Shown here: piece after piece, positions 1 through 11,081 of the stretch
Numbering within the stretch: the stretch's first letter is position 1
How the letters are laid out: every line of letters starts with the position of its first letter
From: Durusdinium trenchii
Taxonomy: Eukaryota; Sar; Dinophyceae; Suessiales; Symbiodiniaceae
DNA length: 64,000 bases
Assembly: GCA_963970005.1 (NCBI GenBank)
Contig: CAXAMN010021362.1
Location: 2,103,764 to 2,167,763, forward strand
Reading direction: 5' to 3'
The notes under the pieces: generated by a model
The model's database searches: none
What the model was told of the DNA's origin: nothing
What the model saw: only the letters and a program-made list of their open reading frames with translations
Made by a program: the position numbers and the translations under genes

Positions 1-82
1 AGACACCCTTCCACGAAGTGAAGACACCCTTCCACGAAGTGAAGACATCCTTCCACGAAGTGAAGACACCCTTCCACGAAGT
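1..82. repeat. 21-bp tandem repeat, four units
   Basis: Four head-to-tail copies of a 21-bp unit containing CCTTCCACGAAGTGA. The third has one C-to-T change and the last is cut short. A related degenerate doublet (GACCACGAAGTGTAAAA) lies at about 7502-7538. The array starts at the window edge and may continue upstream. Confidence 0.95.
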
Positions 83-156
83 TTGAGACGCATCTCTTTC
101 TTACAGACGCCACCCTCCACCCTCCGGCAGCTGAACGTCCGGGCTTTTTCGCCCAG

Positions 157-215
157 GATCAAGGACCCCGAGGGTGAAGAAGCCGCCGAGTCCAGGGCGC
201 CCAGCTCCGTCGCGG
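157..215 (+). CDS. candidate internal exon, unknown protein
   Basis: A short acidic open segment (IKDPEGEEAAESRAPSS) lies between an acceptor preceded by a pyrimidine stretch (GCCCAG at 151-156) and a textbook donor, GTAAGT, at 216. It starts and ends in phase 1, so it is a symmetric exon. The chosen frame has mostly G or C in third positions. No family is recognised, and which gene it belongs to is unknown. It could join the candidate exon at 1019, whose phase is compatible. Confidence 0.45.
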
Positions 216-1018
216 GTAAGTCGAGCGCGCCGTTGGGGGCAGGGCCGCCGAGTGCCGCGGTTTGAAGAGGACGAAGAGATCACGCAGCAGCGGTTGAGCG
301 GTTGTGGCGGAAGTGGAGTTCACCTGAGTTCAACCCCTGTTCGTAGAGCAATTTTGAGTCTTCCAAAGGATCATGCCACTTCCACGTGCTCGAGAGAATG
401 AGTAAGTGTTCGGCTGGTGCAGCCAGATTCTGTCACTTGGGACCCGGAGAGGATGTTTCCACCATCTCAACATTCAGGATAAGATCCACAAATTTTTCAT
501 GGGGAAACATCCTTAATGATTTCAGAACATGATAAGAAACAAGATCGCCTGAGGATCATAGAGTTTTTCATTGGATCATTACAATGGACCTAATCATAAC
601 ACCATGTTCATAATAAATTACACTCTGACTCACTAACAGGGAAGTGGACAATGGTCCCTTGGAACAAGGTTTTTTCCACTTCCATGTTAGTGAGTCCGAG
701 TGTAAGGATAACATCATAGGAAATGACTCGGGTGATCTTGGGTGATCGTTTGTTGGAACTTCGATCGATGAAGTGTGAAAAGCATGGAATTGGACGCGCA
801 GCCATGAGCAAAAGAGGAGTCTTTGCACATTCAAAGCTTTCGATGCGCAGGGCCAAATCGAAAGATTGGATGAAAGAAACACAGCTTCTCTAAACCCTGG
901 AGGTCCAGTGATGACTCCATTGTACCCCCCTTAACACGAAAAATCGTGACCACCAAACAGTGGTGTTTGATCTTCGAATGTCTTCCAAGACGCTAAAAAT
1001 GTCCGATGAGGCGCCCAG
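216..1018. other. non-coding stretch with one hairpin
   Basis: No open frame here has coding-like composition. The only structure seen is the long hairpin at 621-701. The rest reads as intron-like sequence. Confidence 0.5.
621..701. repeat. 81-bp hairpin, arms about 28 bp
   Basis: The left arm (CACTCTGACTCACTAACA...) pairs with the right arm (...TGTTAGTGAGTCCGAGTG) with only a few mismatches around a loop of about 25 bp. Its size and shape match the short inverted-repeat elements elsewhere in the window, but the ends match none of the multi-copy families. Confidence 0.8.
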
Positions 1019-1140
1019 GCCTCGCCCACGGCGCCCAGGGCGACCCTGTTGGAGATTTGCACCCTGAAAGACACCTCGACGTCCACGGCCAGTGCTCGGG
1101 GCCCTGGCGCGCTCTTGCCACGGGCGCTGGAGCCGCGGGG
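1019..1140 (+). CDS. candidate internal exon, unknown protein
   Basis: An open GC-rich segment runs from an acceptor at 1017-1018 (GCGCCCAG) to a donor GTGGGC at 1141. The frame read as HLDVHGQC...WRALATGAGAAG ends in phase 0. Other frames, including one on the opposite strand (LAVDVEVSFRVQISNR), are also open and look protein-like, so the strand and frame call is weak. I chose + because the donor is good and neighbouring candidates are on +. Confidence 0.3.
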
Positions 1141-1861
1141 GTGGGCTCCAGCGTGTTCGGCTCTTCGAAAAAGAACTCCGTTGGGTCTAAGCCCTTCCTG
1201 GCCCACCGTTCTTTGAATAGCCGAGTCATCGCAGTCCCGGTTTTGCTAAGGATTTTACAACGCCAGGTCGTTCCCATTCTTTTAAAGGGTCTTTGGAAGG
1301 TGGGAGACCTCCCAGGCAAGATCCCCTGAAAGACATTGGAAACAGACCAGTCTACTCGTTGGGATCGTTGGGGGACCTCCCTCTTTTCCAATGCACGCAT
1401 GTGGCAAAGCTCTGATTGTCATGTCTGAACAGTTGGTTTCTTTTCCAACCTCTGACGGTCAAATGACCAGTGCACTCTCTGTTCCCAGAAGCTGCAGGAT
1501 GGTCATCGCGGTTTTTCGGGAACGGAGCTCCCTACGGCCTGGCACGTTCGCTGATGGCCCACGAGAACCTCGGTCCGTCGCCTGGTCACGAGGTCTACCA
1601 AGAACGTGCCGCCTACTGCAAGAGCAAAAGCGACAAGTTGGGCCAGGCACGGACACCGTCCGCGGGTGGTCCGCCTCAGCTCGTAAGATGCTGGTGGCAA
1701 CCACCCAGCAAGTCACCTTCTTTTGGGGTCGCGAAAAGAGGGTCTCACCGGGGTTGTGTAAATTTCTTCATCTTTTTCCCCTTGTTCGTGAACAAACACT
1801 TCAGCAGCCAATTTAGCTGGATTTGGAATCCATGGCATATTTCATATTCGCAATCCAGCAG

Positions 1862-1912
1862 TTCCAAAGGGGTGCTATCCATGGAGGTTACAGGTGCCCG
1901 AACGTCACATCC
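1862..1912. repeat. relic of inverted-repeat family B
   Basis: The core GGGGTGCTATCCATGGAGG matches the middle of the family B elements at 23928, 41381 and 51115, but no second terminal repeat is recognisable. It is probably a decayed copy. Confidence 0.55.
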
Positions 1913-2011
1913 ACGGCCCCGGAAGATGGGACGAGACACTAGCATTTCTTTGGTTTGCGCAGGTGTGGAACAGGTGTGGAAGCTGGCGCGGGCCCCTTTT
2001 TTCGGGCACAG

Positions 2012-2104
2012 CACATCACCCGCGACTCGCCGCAGGGCCAAGCCCTGCAGAAGATGGCCGAGCAGCTGTTGGAGTCTGCTTCGAAAGAGGTGGGTGAAGC
2101 AGAT
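2012..2104 (+). CDS. candidate exon, amphipathic helix
   Basis: This 93-nt phase 0-0 exon has a pyrimidine-rich acceptor (CCCCTTTTTTCGGGCACAG) and donor GTGAGA at 2105. It encodes a Gln/Leu/Glu-rich helix (ALQKMAEQLLESASKEV). Third positions are overwhelmingly G or C. It has only an internal Met, so it reads as an internal exon. It resembles the helical exons at 2865, 6657, 8736 and 17459 in composition, which may mean one repetitive alpha-helical or coiled-coil protein. That link is inference. Confidence 0.5.
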
Positions 2105-2864
2105 GTGAGAGGGGAGGTGGGGGTCATGGCCTGACCCTGATTGCGGGCCTGAAAGCTCTACTGCCCCCCCGCGGGTCTATGGTACCTGCCCCCCCAACCT
2201 CTCAATCGCCCCGAGTTCGGACATTTGAAGGAATGGTACTTTCGGCTGGAAGGGGTGGTACCACCTGGTGAAGTCAGTTTCGTTTGGGTAGGAGGCAGTC
2301 GTTGCTTTTCGCCTGATGACATGAGTTTCAATGTCTCTAAGGCTCCAAGTATCTCCTCAAAAGATCTTTGGACCCTCCTGGCACCCGGGCCCCCAGTCCC
2401 ACCAAACCTCAGAGGGTACTTACCTGGAGCCTGAGAAGGGCTAGGGAGTATATATACTTAGGACCGCACATGTGGGGATCGAGTGAAGTCCTACACCACA
2501 CCAGCGAAGCTCCATTTGATGAACTCATGTCCTCTCCCCGAACTCCTCGATACCCAAGCATTTCGTCCTCCGAAGCAAGTTAGGAGGAAAGGAAAACAGC
2601 CCAATGGACTGCCCTGTTGTGACAACCCCCCCACAAGGAAGCCCGCAAAAACTCTGGATCACCTGCCTCTACTCCGAATCCTTCCAGGAATTCTCAACTG
2701 GGCGGAGGAAGTCATCCTTTTTATCTTTTTTCATCCTTTTCAACTGGTCGGCTCCAACGCTGCACGACCGGTGCAACCTCAGGATCCCCTCCTCCGCAAC
2801 GCCGCGGGTTCGGTGCCATCGGCTCTGACCTCCGCAACCGGTGCCTATGCGACTGACGGGCCAG

Positions 2865-2985
2865 GCGCTGGAGTCCTCCAAGGAGGCCTTGGAGCTCCTA
2901 CAGCAGGCGACGCGTGCACCGCGCACCGAACGACCGCGAACGAACGATGGCCGGTCCGCCATGGGCGGGGGGGGTTCCATTGGAA
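2865..2985 (+). CDS. candidate exon, amphipathic helix
   Basis: It opens at GCCAG|GCG and encodes ALESSKEALELLQQATRA, followed by a charged, Gly-rich tail. The donor is GGAA|GTGAGG at 2986. It starts in phase 0 and ends in phase 1. The helix has heptad-like Leu/Ala spacing. An earlier donor (GTGCAC, about 2913) would remove the low-complexity Gly run. No family is recognised. Confidence 0.45.
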
Positions 2986-3203
2986 GTGAGGGGTGTCATG
3001 CTCGGTCAAGCAGTAATGATATAGGTTAACCACCAAGGCAACATGCTTGGCATCTCACAAGGTGTATCACTGGGTGCCTCACCAACACGGAGTTCTGCAG
3101 AGTGACGCATCTCATGGGTACGGTGGGTACGGTACGGGAGGTCGGCCTCCAACCGAAGCATCAGCATCCTCCGGAGGTCGGGCGGTAGGATATCATACCC
3201 CAA

Positions 3204-3318
3204 GGTACCAGGACCTGACCTAAGTGACCGAACAGATCCCAGTATGAGGTCACTTAGTCCATTTTTAGAGTTCACTTACAGATTCCAAAGAGGTCACGAA
3301 GGGCTCAGGTCCTGGTAC
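3204..3318. repeat. MITE-like element, GGTACCAGGACCTGA ends
   Basis: Terminal inverted repeats (GTACCAGGACCTGA and TCAGGTCCTGGTAC) bound about 115 bp. Internal copies of AGGTCACTTA lie in both orientations. It carries no coding capacity. Confidence 0.8.
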
Positions 3319-3608
3319 GTGGCCAGATGACACTCCCAGCACCGGCCGCCCCCGTCGTCTCGGATCCAACGTGGGATTTCACATCAAGCAGGTGGTGGGG
3401 CAAACCACCACGTGGCCGTGACGCACCACCGCGGGTGTGGCGCCGTACCTTGAAAGAACACCAAATTCACACCTCCAACAAGGTGGTCAACAGGATTTTG
3501 GGGGGGCGCGACCATCCTGCGCATCCTTTCGTTTTTCTACTTTCTTTTTTCTGAATCCGTCAGACCCTTTTCAAAGAATAGAGTCTTTCCTGGAACTCCC
3601 AGAACATA

Positions 3609-3710
3609 TACCAGGCCCCCCCCCCCAGAGGTGTCCAATTATAGCTCTTTAGAGGCTAATTCAGGATGTCCATGTCTACCACCCCAAACACCGGGGGGGG
3701 CCCTGGTATA
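3609..3710. repeat. MITE-like element, TACCAGG ends with poly-C
   Basis: TACCAGGCCCCC and its complement GGGGGCCCTGGTA bound about 100 bp. The interior (AGAGGTGTCC ... AGGATGTCCATG) is shared with the element at 41181-41264. Confidence 0.75.
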
Positions 3711-4231
3711 GATCCCCTTGGCTTTCGCCCTGGATGCTTCACCACCTCCATCCTCGTCATCCGTCCCACGTCGACCGTTTCGCCGTTTCGTGCGAAACGT
3801 CGTGCCACGTCGACCGGTCAAGGCCGGGGATCAGAAGGGCACCCTCTCCGCACTGCACACGGCGCGCCGCACGACGCGCCGCACGAGCGTCGTCTCGGGG
3901 ACGAGGAGGGGAGCGTCCCGGGTGGGACGTGAAGCAGATGGAGAGACGGGGGGGGGGTTTTCCTCAAGAAAAATACTGTTGGGTCTGATCTAGCCAACAA
4001 AGAAGCGGGTTGAGCATGAAACACGAAGCTTAGGAGATTGCATTCCTTTTTTCTCTCATGAGATGAGAACATATTTGTGACTTCATCTAGGTAGCACTTT
4101 CTTCTTCTCAGAGTCGGCCAATACTCAAAAGCGCAGCAAAACCTCATCGTAACAAAACAACTGGTGAGGAGAACGCCGCCGCCGGAAAAAAAAGAGACCA
4201 GAGATCAATCGATGTGACGGAGCTGAGCAAA

Positions 4232-4323
4232 CCAGGACCATCTGGGTGCCGTGTCTGGAGACCTATAAGATCTGGGTGTCCTGGCTGGACTATGCCCAGG
4301 ACACCCAGATAGGATGGTCCTGG
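4232..4323. repeat. MITE-like element, ACCAGGACCAT ends
   Basis: About 92 bp is bounded by ACCAGGACCAT and ATGGTCCTGGT. Nested internal palindromes use CTGGGTG and CAGGACACCCAG. No second full copy was seen. Confidence 0.75.
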
Positions 4324-4411
4324 TATGAGTAGTGTAGGCAAGACACTTCAGGCATTTGGAGACCCATAAAACAAACCTATTAGGTCTTGTGTCTGGATAC
4401 CTGGGACAGGT

Positions 4412-4444
4412 ACCACCACCACCACCACCACCACCACCACCACC
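4412..4444. repeat. (CCA)n microsatellite
   Basis: An uninterrupted ACC/CCA trinucleotide run of about 11 units. It creates a spurious poly-Pro/poly-Trp reading on the two strands. Confidence 0.95.
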
Positions 4445-4648
4445 TGCACCTGCACGTGAAACTGGTGGTTTTCAGGCTGATCCGAGTCGAACGACGTTGG
4501 CGATGATTCCAGGGGCCCAGACGTATCTCGTTTTCAGAAGCCTCGGCTCCGCTCGGCTGGTCCTCCCAGTTCCGTTCCGCGCCTTTTCGGTTCCAGAGCG
4601 GCTTCCCGTTCACCACGGGCCGTTTCGCGGACTTGGTCAGAACTCTTA

Positions 4649-4763
4649 GCCTAGGCTTCCAACAACCACCATGAATTTAATAGGCGGGTCATCCCGACTC
4701 AACTAAGGATTTTCCACTACAAAAACCAGGTCAACCATTGTTTTAATGGTCTTGGAAGTCTAG
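4649..4763. mobile_element. MITE-like family A, copy 1
   Basis: The left end is CCTAGGCTTCCAACAACCA and the right end is TGGTCTTGGAAGTCTAG. The interior carries the conserved core GGATTTTCCACTACAAAAA. Other copies are at 6424 (inverted), 7894, 15602 (internally deleted) and 35752 (inverted). No transposase is present, so it is non-autonomous if mobile. Confidence 0.85.
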
Positions 4764-4781
4764 TACCAAATAAAGAAGGAC

Positions 4782-4967
4782 ATGATACACGACTCTGCCG
4801 TTTTCAATTCTACAGATTTTCTCCTTCGCCGCTTTGCTGTTGACCGATCCTTCTTGATCCCATCGCCCGTAACCCGAAACTGTTTGGTGCGATGTGCCGC
4901 GAGCTTTTCTGCTCGAGATCGCGACAAGGCTGCCCTGGCGACGGGCGACAAGTCCAAAGTCGAGGAG
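4782..4967 (+). CDS. candidate exon, unknown protein
   Basis: The 3-prime part of this open frame is coding-like (RCAASFSARDRDKAALATGD, then KSKVEE) and ends at a good donor, GAG|GTGGGA, at 4968 in phase 0. The true 5-prime boundary is unclear. The strong GC3 bias begins near 4880, so the upstream 100 bases may be intron. No family is recognised. Confidence 0.4.
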
Positions 4968-5989
4968 GTGGGAAGCCCACCATTTTGAACCATCATCTTT
5001 AATACAAGGTAGAGGATGAAGGTGACAGTTGAACAGAACGACCTAATTATATAATATATACATATATCATAAAATAGATATCAATCAACCTACACCATTT
5101 TAAACCTTCATTTTGATGCACATCAAGGTCCAGATATCAAAGTGGATCATCTTTACCCTTTCGTCCAAAAGAGGACCTTCTGGGAGTCACCCGACTCTAC
5201 AGAGACTGCTTTGAGGGACCTGATCCAGACGGGAACTTTCACGAAGAGTATCTTTGGTCTTTGGACTTCTTGGAAAGTGCTAAGCATGCAGCGCTTTCAA
5301 GCTAGCATTTTGAGCATCACAGAAACACCTCAGTTTCAGCGAGCACTCTTATTACTTTCAAACAAACATCACAAAGACAACAAGACAAGAAGACAAAAAC
5401 TGAACTCCAAGAATTATCACCTTCACACATGATTCATAATCCTTTGCGCAAGAGAACAAATCAGCAAGTGAGTTCAAGGAGGCTCCGGAACGAATCCTGC
5501 TCTGTGAACTCATCCTGAAAGGCTTTGAAGATTAGCCGCTCCTTGGGAGATGAGAGCAGCCAGGCCAGGCCATGGATGGGTTGACGGACCTGCTTTCACT
5601 ATAGAAATTCGATGGGCTTTAGGAGGAAGAAGAGAAAGCTGAAAAAAGAACACGTAGCTTCGGATGTGACGCGGAACCCGGAACAGATGTTGGAGATCTG
5701 GAGATTGAGAGCCTACCTACGCCTTCAAGTTCGGACCCTGTGTCTTCATCAGATCGCTACACTGTCCAAGTGGAAGGCCGACCGGCTCCAAGACCGGTCC
5801 TTGGGCTCTCGACGGGTCGAGAAACCGGGAAACCACCGCTTCGCGACGCGCGAACCGCGCGAGTCGCGCGGTTCACGCGGAGCGGTGTCTGGAGAGGAAG
5901 CCGGGGTTTTCGCTTCGACCTGGAGGCCTTGCCTCAGAGACCTCTTAAACCAACCATTTCTGGGACAAAGGACCTCTCACGGGCCACGG

Positions 5990-6157
5990 AGCATGGCCTC
6001 CCTGAGACTTGCCACCTTCTTCGGCCCATCCACGACGCCGCTGCGGACCGTGACCCTTCGAAGGTGGAGCTGCTGACGACCCTGAGCGCCTTGCACCTAC
6101 GGGGGCATCAGAAGGAGTTGGCCAAGACCAGGGCAGCCGAGGCCCGAAGTTTTCAGG
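5990..6157 (+). CDS. candidate exon, alpha-helical
   Basis: The open frame has very strong GC3 bias. It reads ETCHLLRPIHDAAADRDP, then KVELLTTLSALHLRGHQKEL and AKTRAAEARSFQ, and ends at CAGG|GTGTTC in phase 1. It is predicted all-helical with regularly spaced Leu/Ala, like a repeat-helix scaffold, but no named repeat fits by eye. The same frame stays open upstream to about 5740, so the exon may be longer at its 5-prime end. Confidence 0.5.
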
Positions 6158-6423
6158 GTGTTCTTTTCACCAAACCGTTCTACTAAGCTGTTTGAGGTCT
6201 ATGCCGGTATATACTTTTCCTTTGAAAAAGTGGGGGTCGGGAATCAATTTCACTCCTCAGAAACAGCCTAGAATTTATTTTCATGAGACCGGTGTTATTT
6301 TGTTTTCGCCATGGGCTGCGGTGCAGAAACACGAAGAGGGGCTGGAGAGAAAGATGCAGACAAGAGAAACCAATTGCTGGAGATGCTCATTCCAATCCAG
6401 CTTCTATTTCACAATGAGATAAG

Positions 6424-6533
6424 CCCTAGGCTTCCAAGACCATTTAAAAGATGGTTGACCTGGTTTTTGCAGTGTAAAATCCTTAGTTGATTCGGTAAAG
6501 CTTATTGAATTAATGGTTGTTGGAAGCCTAGGG
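6424..6533. mobile_element. MITE-like family A, copy 2 (inverted)
   Basis: The 110-bp element runs from CCCTAGGCTTCCAAGACCA to TGGTTGTTGGAAGCCTAGGG. Relative to copies 1 and 3 the interior is in reverse orientation (TTTTTGCAGTGTAAAATCC). Confidence 0.9.
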
Positions 6534-6656
6534 AAGAGCATACTCGGTGTACTCGACTCACCAGTGTGAGTACACCCCTTCTCCAGTCCTCTGGGCCTTG
6601 GCTTCTTTCTTTTAGACCCTTTTGTTGGTCTTCATCTTCGGTCGCTGAAGTGGCAG

Positions 6657-6724
6657 GCCCAGACGTTGGCGAAGAAGTTGCAAGACGAGCCGCTGAAGCC
6701 TTCGAAGAGGGGAGAGAGGATGAG
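6657..6724 (+). CDS. candidate exon, Lys-rich helix
   Basis: It opens at TGGCAG|GCC and encodes AQTLAKKLQDEPLKPSKRGE. A consensus donor GAG|GTGGAG follows at 6725 (phase 2). This frame has near-complete GC3. The overlapping frame with Ala/Glu content (GEEVARRAAEAFEEG) has lower GC3 and was not chosen. Upstream sequence is also open (HLRSLKWQ), so the acceptor could be earlier. Confidence 0.4.
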
Positions 6725-7353
6725 GTGGAGAGAGGACAAGGCATCGGAACTTCCGTTTGGACTCCTGATTGAAACCTCCACCTGTACACCCTGGGAGTCA
6801 AGGACTAGTGACTAGGAGTATGGCCTGACTGAGTAGCTAGTAGGGGACCTGATTTCGGGATTTTCCTTCGGTGCACAAAGGACAGGTACAGTTCAACTGG
6901 ACTATTCAATGAAGTCATAATTTCCAAAGGTACAGGTTTATGTGTACAGTCAATTTAGGTCCAATTCAATATAAGGTACAGTTGAACTGGTACAGGTTTA
7001 TGTGTAGGAAGTCAGATAAATTCACCACCAGGCTGGGAGAGTTGATGAGTGACGGGATTTTGAGAGAAGAGGACGAGGTCTCTGTGAGGTCAAGACATGG
7101 GGCCTGGTGAATTCTGGACACACTTGCAAGATGATGTTGGATTCTCCGCTCCGACTTCTTGGTGGAAACCGTCGAGACTCTCCATGGAATGTCGAAACAG
7201 GTCTCGTGTTTCACTCGGGGTGGCCTGAAGCCAAGGAGGTCTTCTTTCAGCAACCAGATCCCATTTTTGTTTGACCAACACACAGCGCTCAAATCACCCA
7301 TCGACCTTACCAGGCCCCACCAGGGCGAGTGGCGCTCGGGTTTGGACTCTAAG

Positions 7354-7406
7354 GCCGGCGGCCGGGCGTGCAGCCCATGCGGTGGCCAGTGCGATGTTGG
7401 CGTCGG
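7354..7406 (+). CDS. candidate short exon, Ala-rich
   Basis: A 53-nt segment sits between acceptor CTCTAAG and donor GTCGG|GTGAGA. It encodes PAAGRAAHAVASAMLAS, a hydrophobic Ala-rich helix. It opens with one codon-completing base and ends in phase 1. The exon is small and the call rests on composition and the good donor. Confidence 0.35.
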
Positions 7407-7893
7407 GTGAGACGACCGAGGCCGACCACGGTGGCCCCGACACGTTGCAGGACACGAAAGGACGAAAAAAAGGGCCCCGTAGCGGGGGCTCGGTCGCGGA
7501 AAGACCACAAAGTGTAAAAGACCACGAAGTGTAAAAGGACTCGATATTTTTGATTTTAGCCCGGTAGTGGCAGTGGTGTGCTTTTGACTATCCGGATAGG
7601 GGTTGTTTTCAGTCAGTGGAAGTTCTACGTAGGACCACGAACCTGTGATGCATCAGAACGCCAACAGGGAACGCAAAAGGATAATTACGCATCAGAACCA
7701 CAGTGTGCCATAGAGCTAGGGTGTGGCCCATTACCAGCAACAGTTGGTAAAAGATTCACGATTTGTGAGATGTCGGCCAAACAAACCCTCATCCTCCACT
7801 GGGCCCTGGTAATTCGATATACCCAACATATAGAGCGAAATGAAGACGTCCGATCCCTTCAAAGGGAACACCTTTCTTTGCTTGAAATCATTT

Positions 7894-8005
7894 CCCTAGG
7901 CTTCCAACAACCATTAATTTAATAGGCTTTACCCAATCAACTAAGGATTTTACACTACAAAAACCAGGTCAACCATTGTTTTAATGGTCGAACGGAAGTC
8001 TAGGG
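7894..8005. mobile_element. MITE-like family A, copy 3
   Basis: The 112-bp element has ends CCCTAGGCTTCCAACAACCA and CGGAAGTCTAGGG. It is colinear with copy 1, with the core GGATTTTACACTACAAAAA. Confidence 0.9.
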
Positions 8006-8735
8006 ATTTGTTGTCACTTCCTGTTGGATGGACCCATGAGGTTTCGCTTCGACTCACCGCTTCGCCCCGAGAGCGACATGGTCAGGTCCGGCCGAACGGT
8101 GCCAGGGAGCCCACCCACTTGTTCTCTCGTAGCCCGGGTTTTGGGCGTCCAATCACATTGAAGATCATCCTCAAACATCACCTGGGTGTCAATGAAGCAC
8201 TGGGCGCCCTCTCCGGTGTCTTGCGTCTGGTTTTTTTCTCTGGGCTCGGCGGGAAGTTTGGAAGCATGTACGGAGGTGAAAAAAGACAGCAGTGTTTTTG
8301 TAGGATCAACTCCAATAAAATGAGGTCAACCTAACCTGTAGGGTTCAGTTGCCCATGACTACTTCATCGGAGACTTAGGTAATTTTTCAAGTTTTGCTAA
8401 GGCTGTTAAGATTCGTCCCTTTGTTCCACCGGAACATCACACGACTGACGAGAAGACATGCAGACTTTTTCCACCGATTTCACTCCATAACAGGAAGACC
8501 TAAAAGAGTATCAATCCTGCCGAAGAAGCATGAGAACCCTTCTACGGCCAGATCTATTGGCCAGATCTACGCTTTCTGTGAACTCATGTGAGCTCGGCGT
8601 CTTCAATCCAGCTGGGTGCTCCAACAGGTACGCACACCGACCACGGAACTCGGAATGAAAAACCGTCCAACCCAACAGGTGCGCGTCCTCCGGTCGCCTC
8701 TGGTTCGTTTGTGGTATTGATGGTGCCCGGTTCAG

Positions 8736-8800
8736 GCCTTGGCTTTGGCCAAGGATGCTGCGAAGCTCTTGAGTCGGGGCCCGAACACGAGCAGCGCGAC
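8736..8800 (+). CDS. candidate exon, amphipathic helix
   Basis: It opens at GTTCAG|GCC and encodes ALALAKDAAKLLSRGPNTSS, then donor GTGAGG at 8801 (phase 2). The pattern A-L-x-L-A-K recurs in the exon at 17459 (ALRLAKEVKILFHKLG). Strong GC3 bias supports this frame over the longer open frame (GSGLGFGQGCCEALES) that overlaps it. Confidence 0.45.
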
Positions 8801-9804
8801 GTGAGGTCCGAGTCAGACCCGTCCGTTCGTCTCCTTCGCTCGCGTCTCCTGCGGGTGAGCTCGGTGCGCTGTGCTGAGTAATTCCTAGAGAGTGAGCAGC
8901 ATATCGACGCCTTTTTTCCCCACTGAACCCAGAGATGAATGCTACAGTAGAGTCCATTTCAAAAGTGAGAGTTCTATTTATGTGGTTTTCTGCCAGAAGC
9001 TTTGGGGTGCGAGTAGAATTGTGAGGGTACTAGACCAGGTGACTTCGAAATCGCCATTTAGGTTACCTGGCTGCTTAAAAACAACAGGTCACCTGGCTGG
9101 ACAAGAATAGGTCTCCTCCAGACAGGGCACCCAGACAGGAAGTGCGAACGGTATCATTCGAGGTTCTTTGGGATCTTCTGAAAGTGACTCGATCGGATCG
9201 AGGCTTAAGGCATGGGAACGGTGGACACCACATAGACACCACGACGGCAGCTTCTTTTCACTCCAAGCATGCCAGAGCATACTTGCTAGAGAGAGAGAGA
9301 GCACACAGATAGTGAATGGCTGGCGAGCATCCGACTTGTGGATGCACTCGACCTGTGGACCTACGGGTGCGACAACGTGGACCTAACGGTCGAAGGACGG
9401 CACGTCTTTCTGGGAACCGGTCGAAGTGGATGCACTCGACCGGACCTGTTTGGTCTTCGGAACATGGTCATCATCCCTTTCGGAGCCAGGCCAATTCGGA
9501 GCCATGCCGTGCCTCGCGGCAGAACAGACATAAAGAAAGAGACATCGCCGTGTTTTTTTTACAATCAGAACGAGGAAGGCCGATCTTCAGCCATCTGGAT
9601 CTTCGGCCATGTTTTCCCTTCTCATGGGCCGAACTTTGTTTCTTTCCCACCTTGATACACCAAAACCCTATAGAAGTCCAGTTCGACCCTTGTTTGGCAC
9701 CAAACAAACACACCCCCCACAACACTCCCAGGACCCGCTGTTCGGGGTGTCTATTGATAGCCCCTTAGAGGTGATTCGGGGTGTCCGTGCCCTCCCGCTT
9801 CCAG

Positions 9805-9900
9805 CTGGCGCTGCGCGGGCGCTGGCCCTCTGCACCGCAGCCGGTGCGGTGTGGAGCCCCGGCACGACCGGTCCATTGTGGGACGAAACGGCTCGAGACA
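9805..9900 (+). CDS. candidate exon, unknown protein
   Basis: Acceptor CTTCCAG at 9798-9804. The frame reads AGAARALALCTAAGAVWSPG, then TTGPLWDETARD, to a consensus donor A|GTGAGG at 9901, phase 1. A second frame has even higher GC3 (LALRGRWPSAPQPV), so the frame is uncertain although the exon limits look sound. Confidence 0.35.
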
Positions 9901-10017
9901 GTGAGGGCTTCACCAGAAATTGGTTTGCGATGTGTGTGAAGCTCCAGTTGTGCTTTTGAAGCGCCAGCGGTGTTCTTTTTTGACAGATCCACGTGCGACT
10001 TCGGCGGCCAGACTTCC

Positions 10018-10066
10018 AACCTCCTCCGGACCTCCTCCGGACCTCCTCCGGACCTCCTCGGACCTC
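10018..10066. repeat. 11-bp tandem repeat
   Basis: Three to four units of ACCTCCTCCGG, the last one shortened. The array sits immediately upstream of the exon at 10075. Confidence 0.85.
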
Positions 10067-10074
10067 CGTCGCCC

Positions 10075-10170
10075 ATGTTTTTGGGGACGTTGCGCGGTGC
10101 GCGGGACCGCTTGGTGCTCGGCGAGGCCGCCTCGAAGGAAGCGTGTGAGCTGCTCCGACAGGCCGAGGAA
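10075..10170 (+). CDS. candidate exon, charged helix
   Basis: An open GC3-rich frame reads FLGTLRGARDRLVLGEAASK, then EACELLRQAEE, to a GTCGAC donor at 10171 (phase 0). A Met opens the segment, but the acceptor upstream is not evident because the tandem repeat abuts it. It resembles the other Leu/Ala/Glu helical exons of the first 18 kb. Confidence 0.4.
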
Positions 10171-10914
10171 GTCGACTCAAGCGAGGACCAGACTCACCCC
10201 CCGGTCTCTGAAGAGGATGTCCAATTCAAATGGCAAGGGTTTACTAATCCGGAGTCCACATTAGAGGTTCCAAAAGAGGTCAAGTGACCTGAATAACCTA
10301 TGGAATAGTCTATGGTCTGTGGGATGGTCCACCGGATGGGTCAAAACCATGAGACGCAAACGACCGGTGCCACGGGTAGGTCCTACCCGGTCGGTCTGCC
10401 AGTTCCCCACCCACCCAGAACTGCTTGGGGGAAATGACCAGAACAATAAGAACATATAAGAACATACCCCACTGAAAACGAACACAAGTAGACCCTGAAA
10501 ACCACTGATGAAAACGAAAAGACATGAATCGTTTTCAGGAGTGTAGCTCCAGAAGAATCAGCCCCCCAAAATAGACTTTCTCTCAAAACCGTAGGTCATG
10601 TCCGGGGTCTGAAGACATTGATGCTCGATTTTTTGTGATTTGGGATGATTTGGGTGTGTATTGAAATAGGGAGGTCACCAACACCCCCTCTACAGTTCAA
10701 TAGGTCGCGGTCTATTCCCCTTTGCCCTGGTCGGGAGACCCCTATTGCAATTATTACACACACCCTTCGTCGAAGGTCCTTCCGCCTCGGTCCCCCCCCA
10801 TCGAATCCTCCGTTGAGATGGTGAAGTCTGGGCGCCCAGGGCGCCCAGTCCTCTGAAGAGGGTTGCAAAAGGAACCAAGAAAAAGCCGCATCTTCGAAAG
10901 CACATCTTTTCCAG

Positions 10915-11081
10915 TCAATCCATTCGATGGAAGCACCTCTGGCACCGTTGGCCGCGTAGAGGCGGTGCCTCTCTTCAGCGCCGCAAAGGATGCAGGTGGC
11001 GAGGCGCTGCGGGTGGTGGCTGGGGATGTCATGGGAGGCGTAGCGCCGCGAATGCTCAACAGCGAGGAAGGAGCTAGCTAA
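10915..11081 (+). CDS. candidate terminal exon, unknown protein
   Basis: Acceptor CACATCTTTTCCAG at 10901-10914. The frame reads TVGRVEAVPLFSAAKDAGGE, then ALRVVAGDVMGGVAPRML, and ends at TAA (11079-11081). Composition is clearly coding and the stop makes it a possible last exon. A GATGT donor just before the stop would be an alternative. No family is recognised. Confidence 0.4.

Noticed and set aside
4380..4616. poly-Trp and poly-Pro open frames
   Set aside because: Produced by the (CCA)n microsatellite. No coding signal outside it.
9668..10180. 170-codon open frame on the minus strand
   Set aside because: It spans unrelated sequence and the GGAGGTCC tandem repeat, has no coherent GC3 bias, and opposes better + exons at 9805 and 10075.
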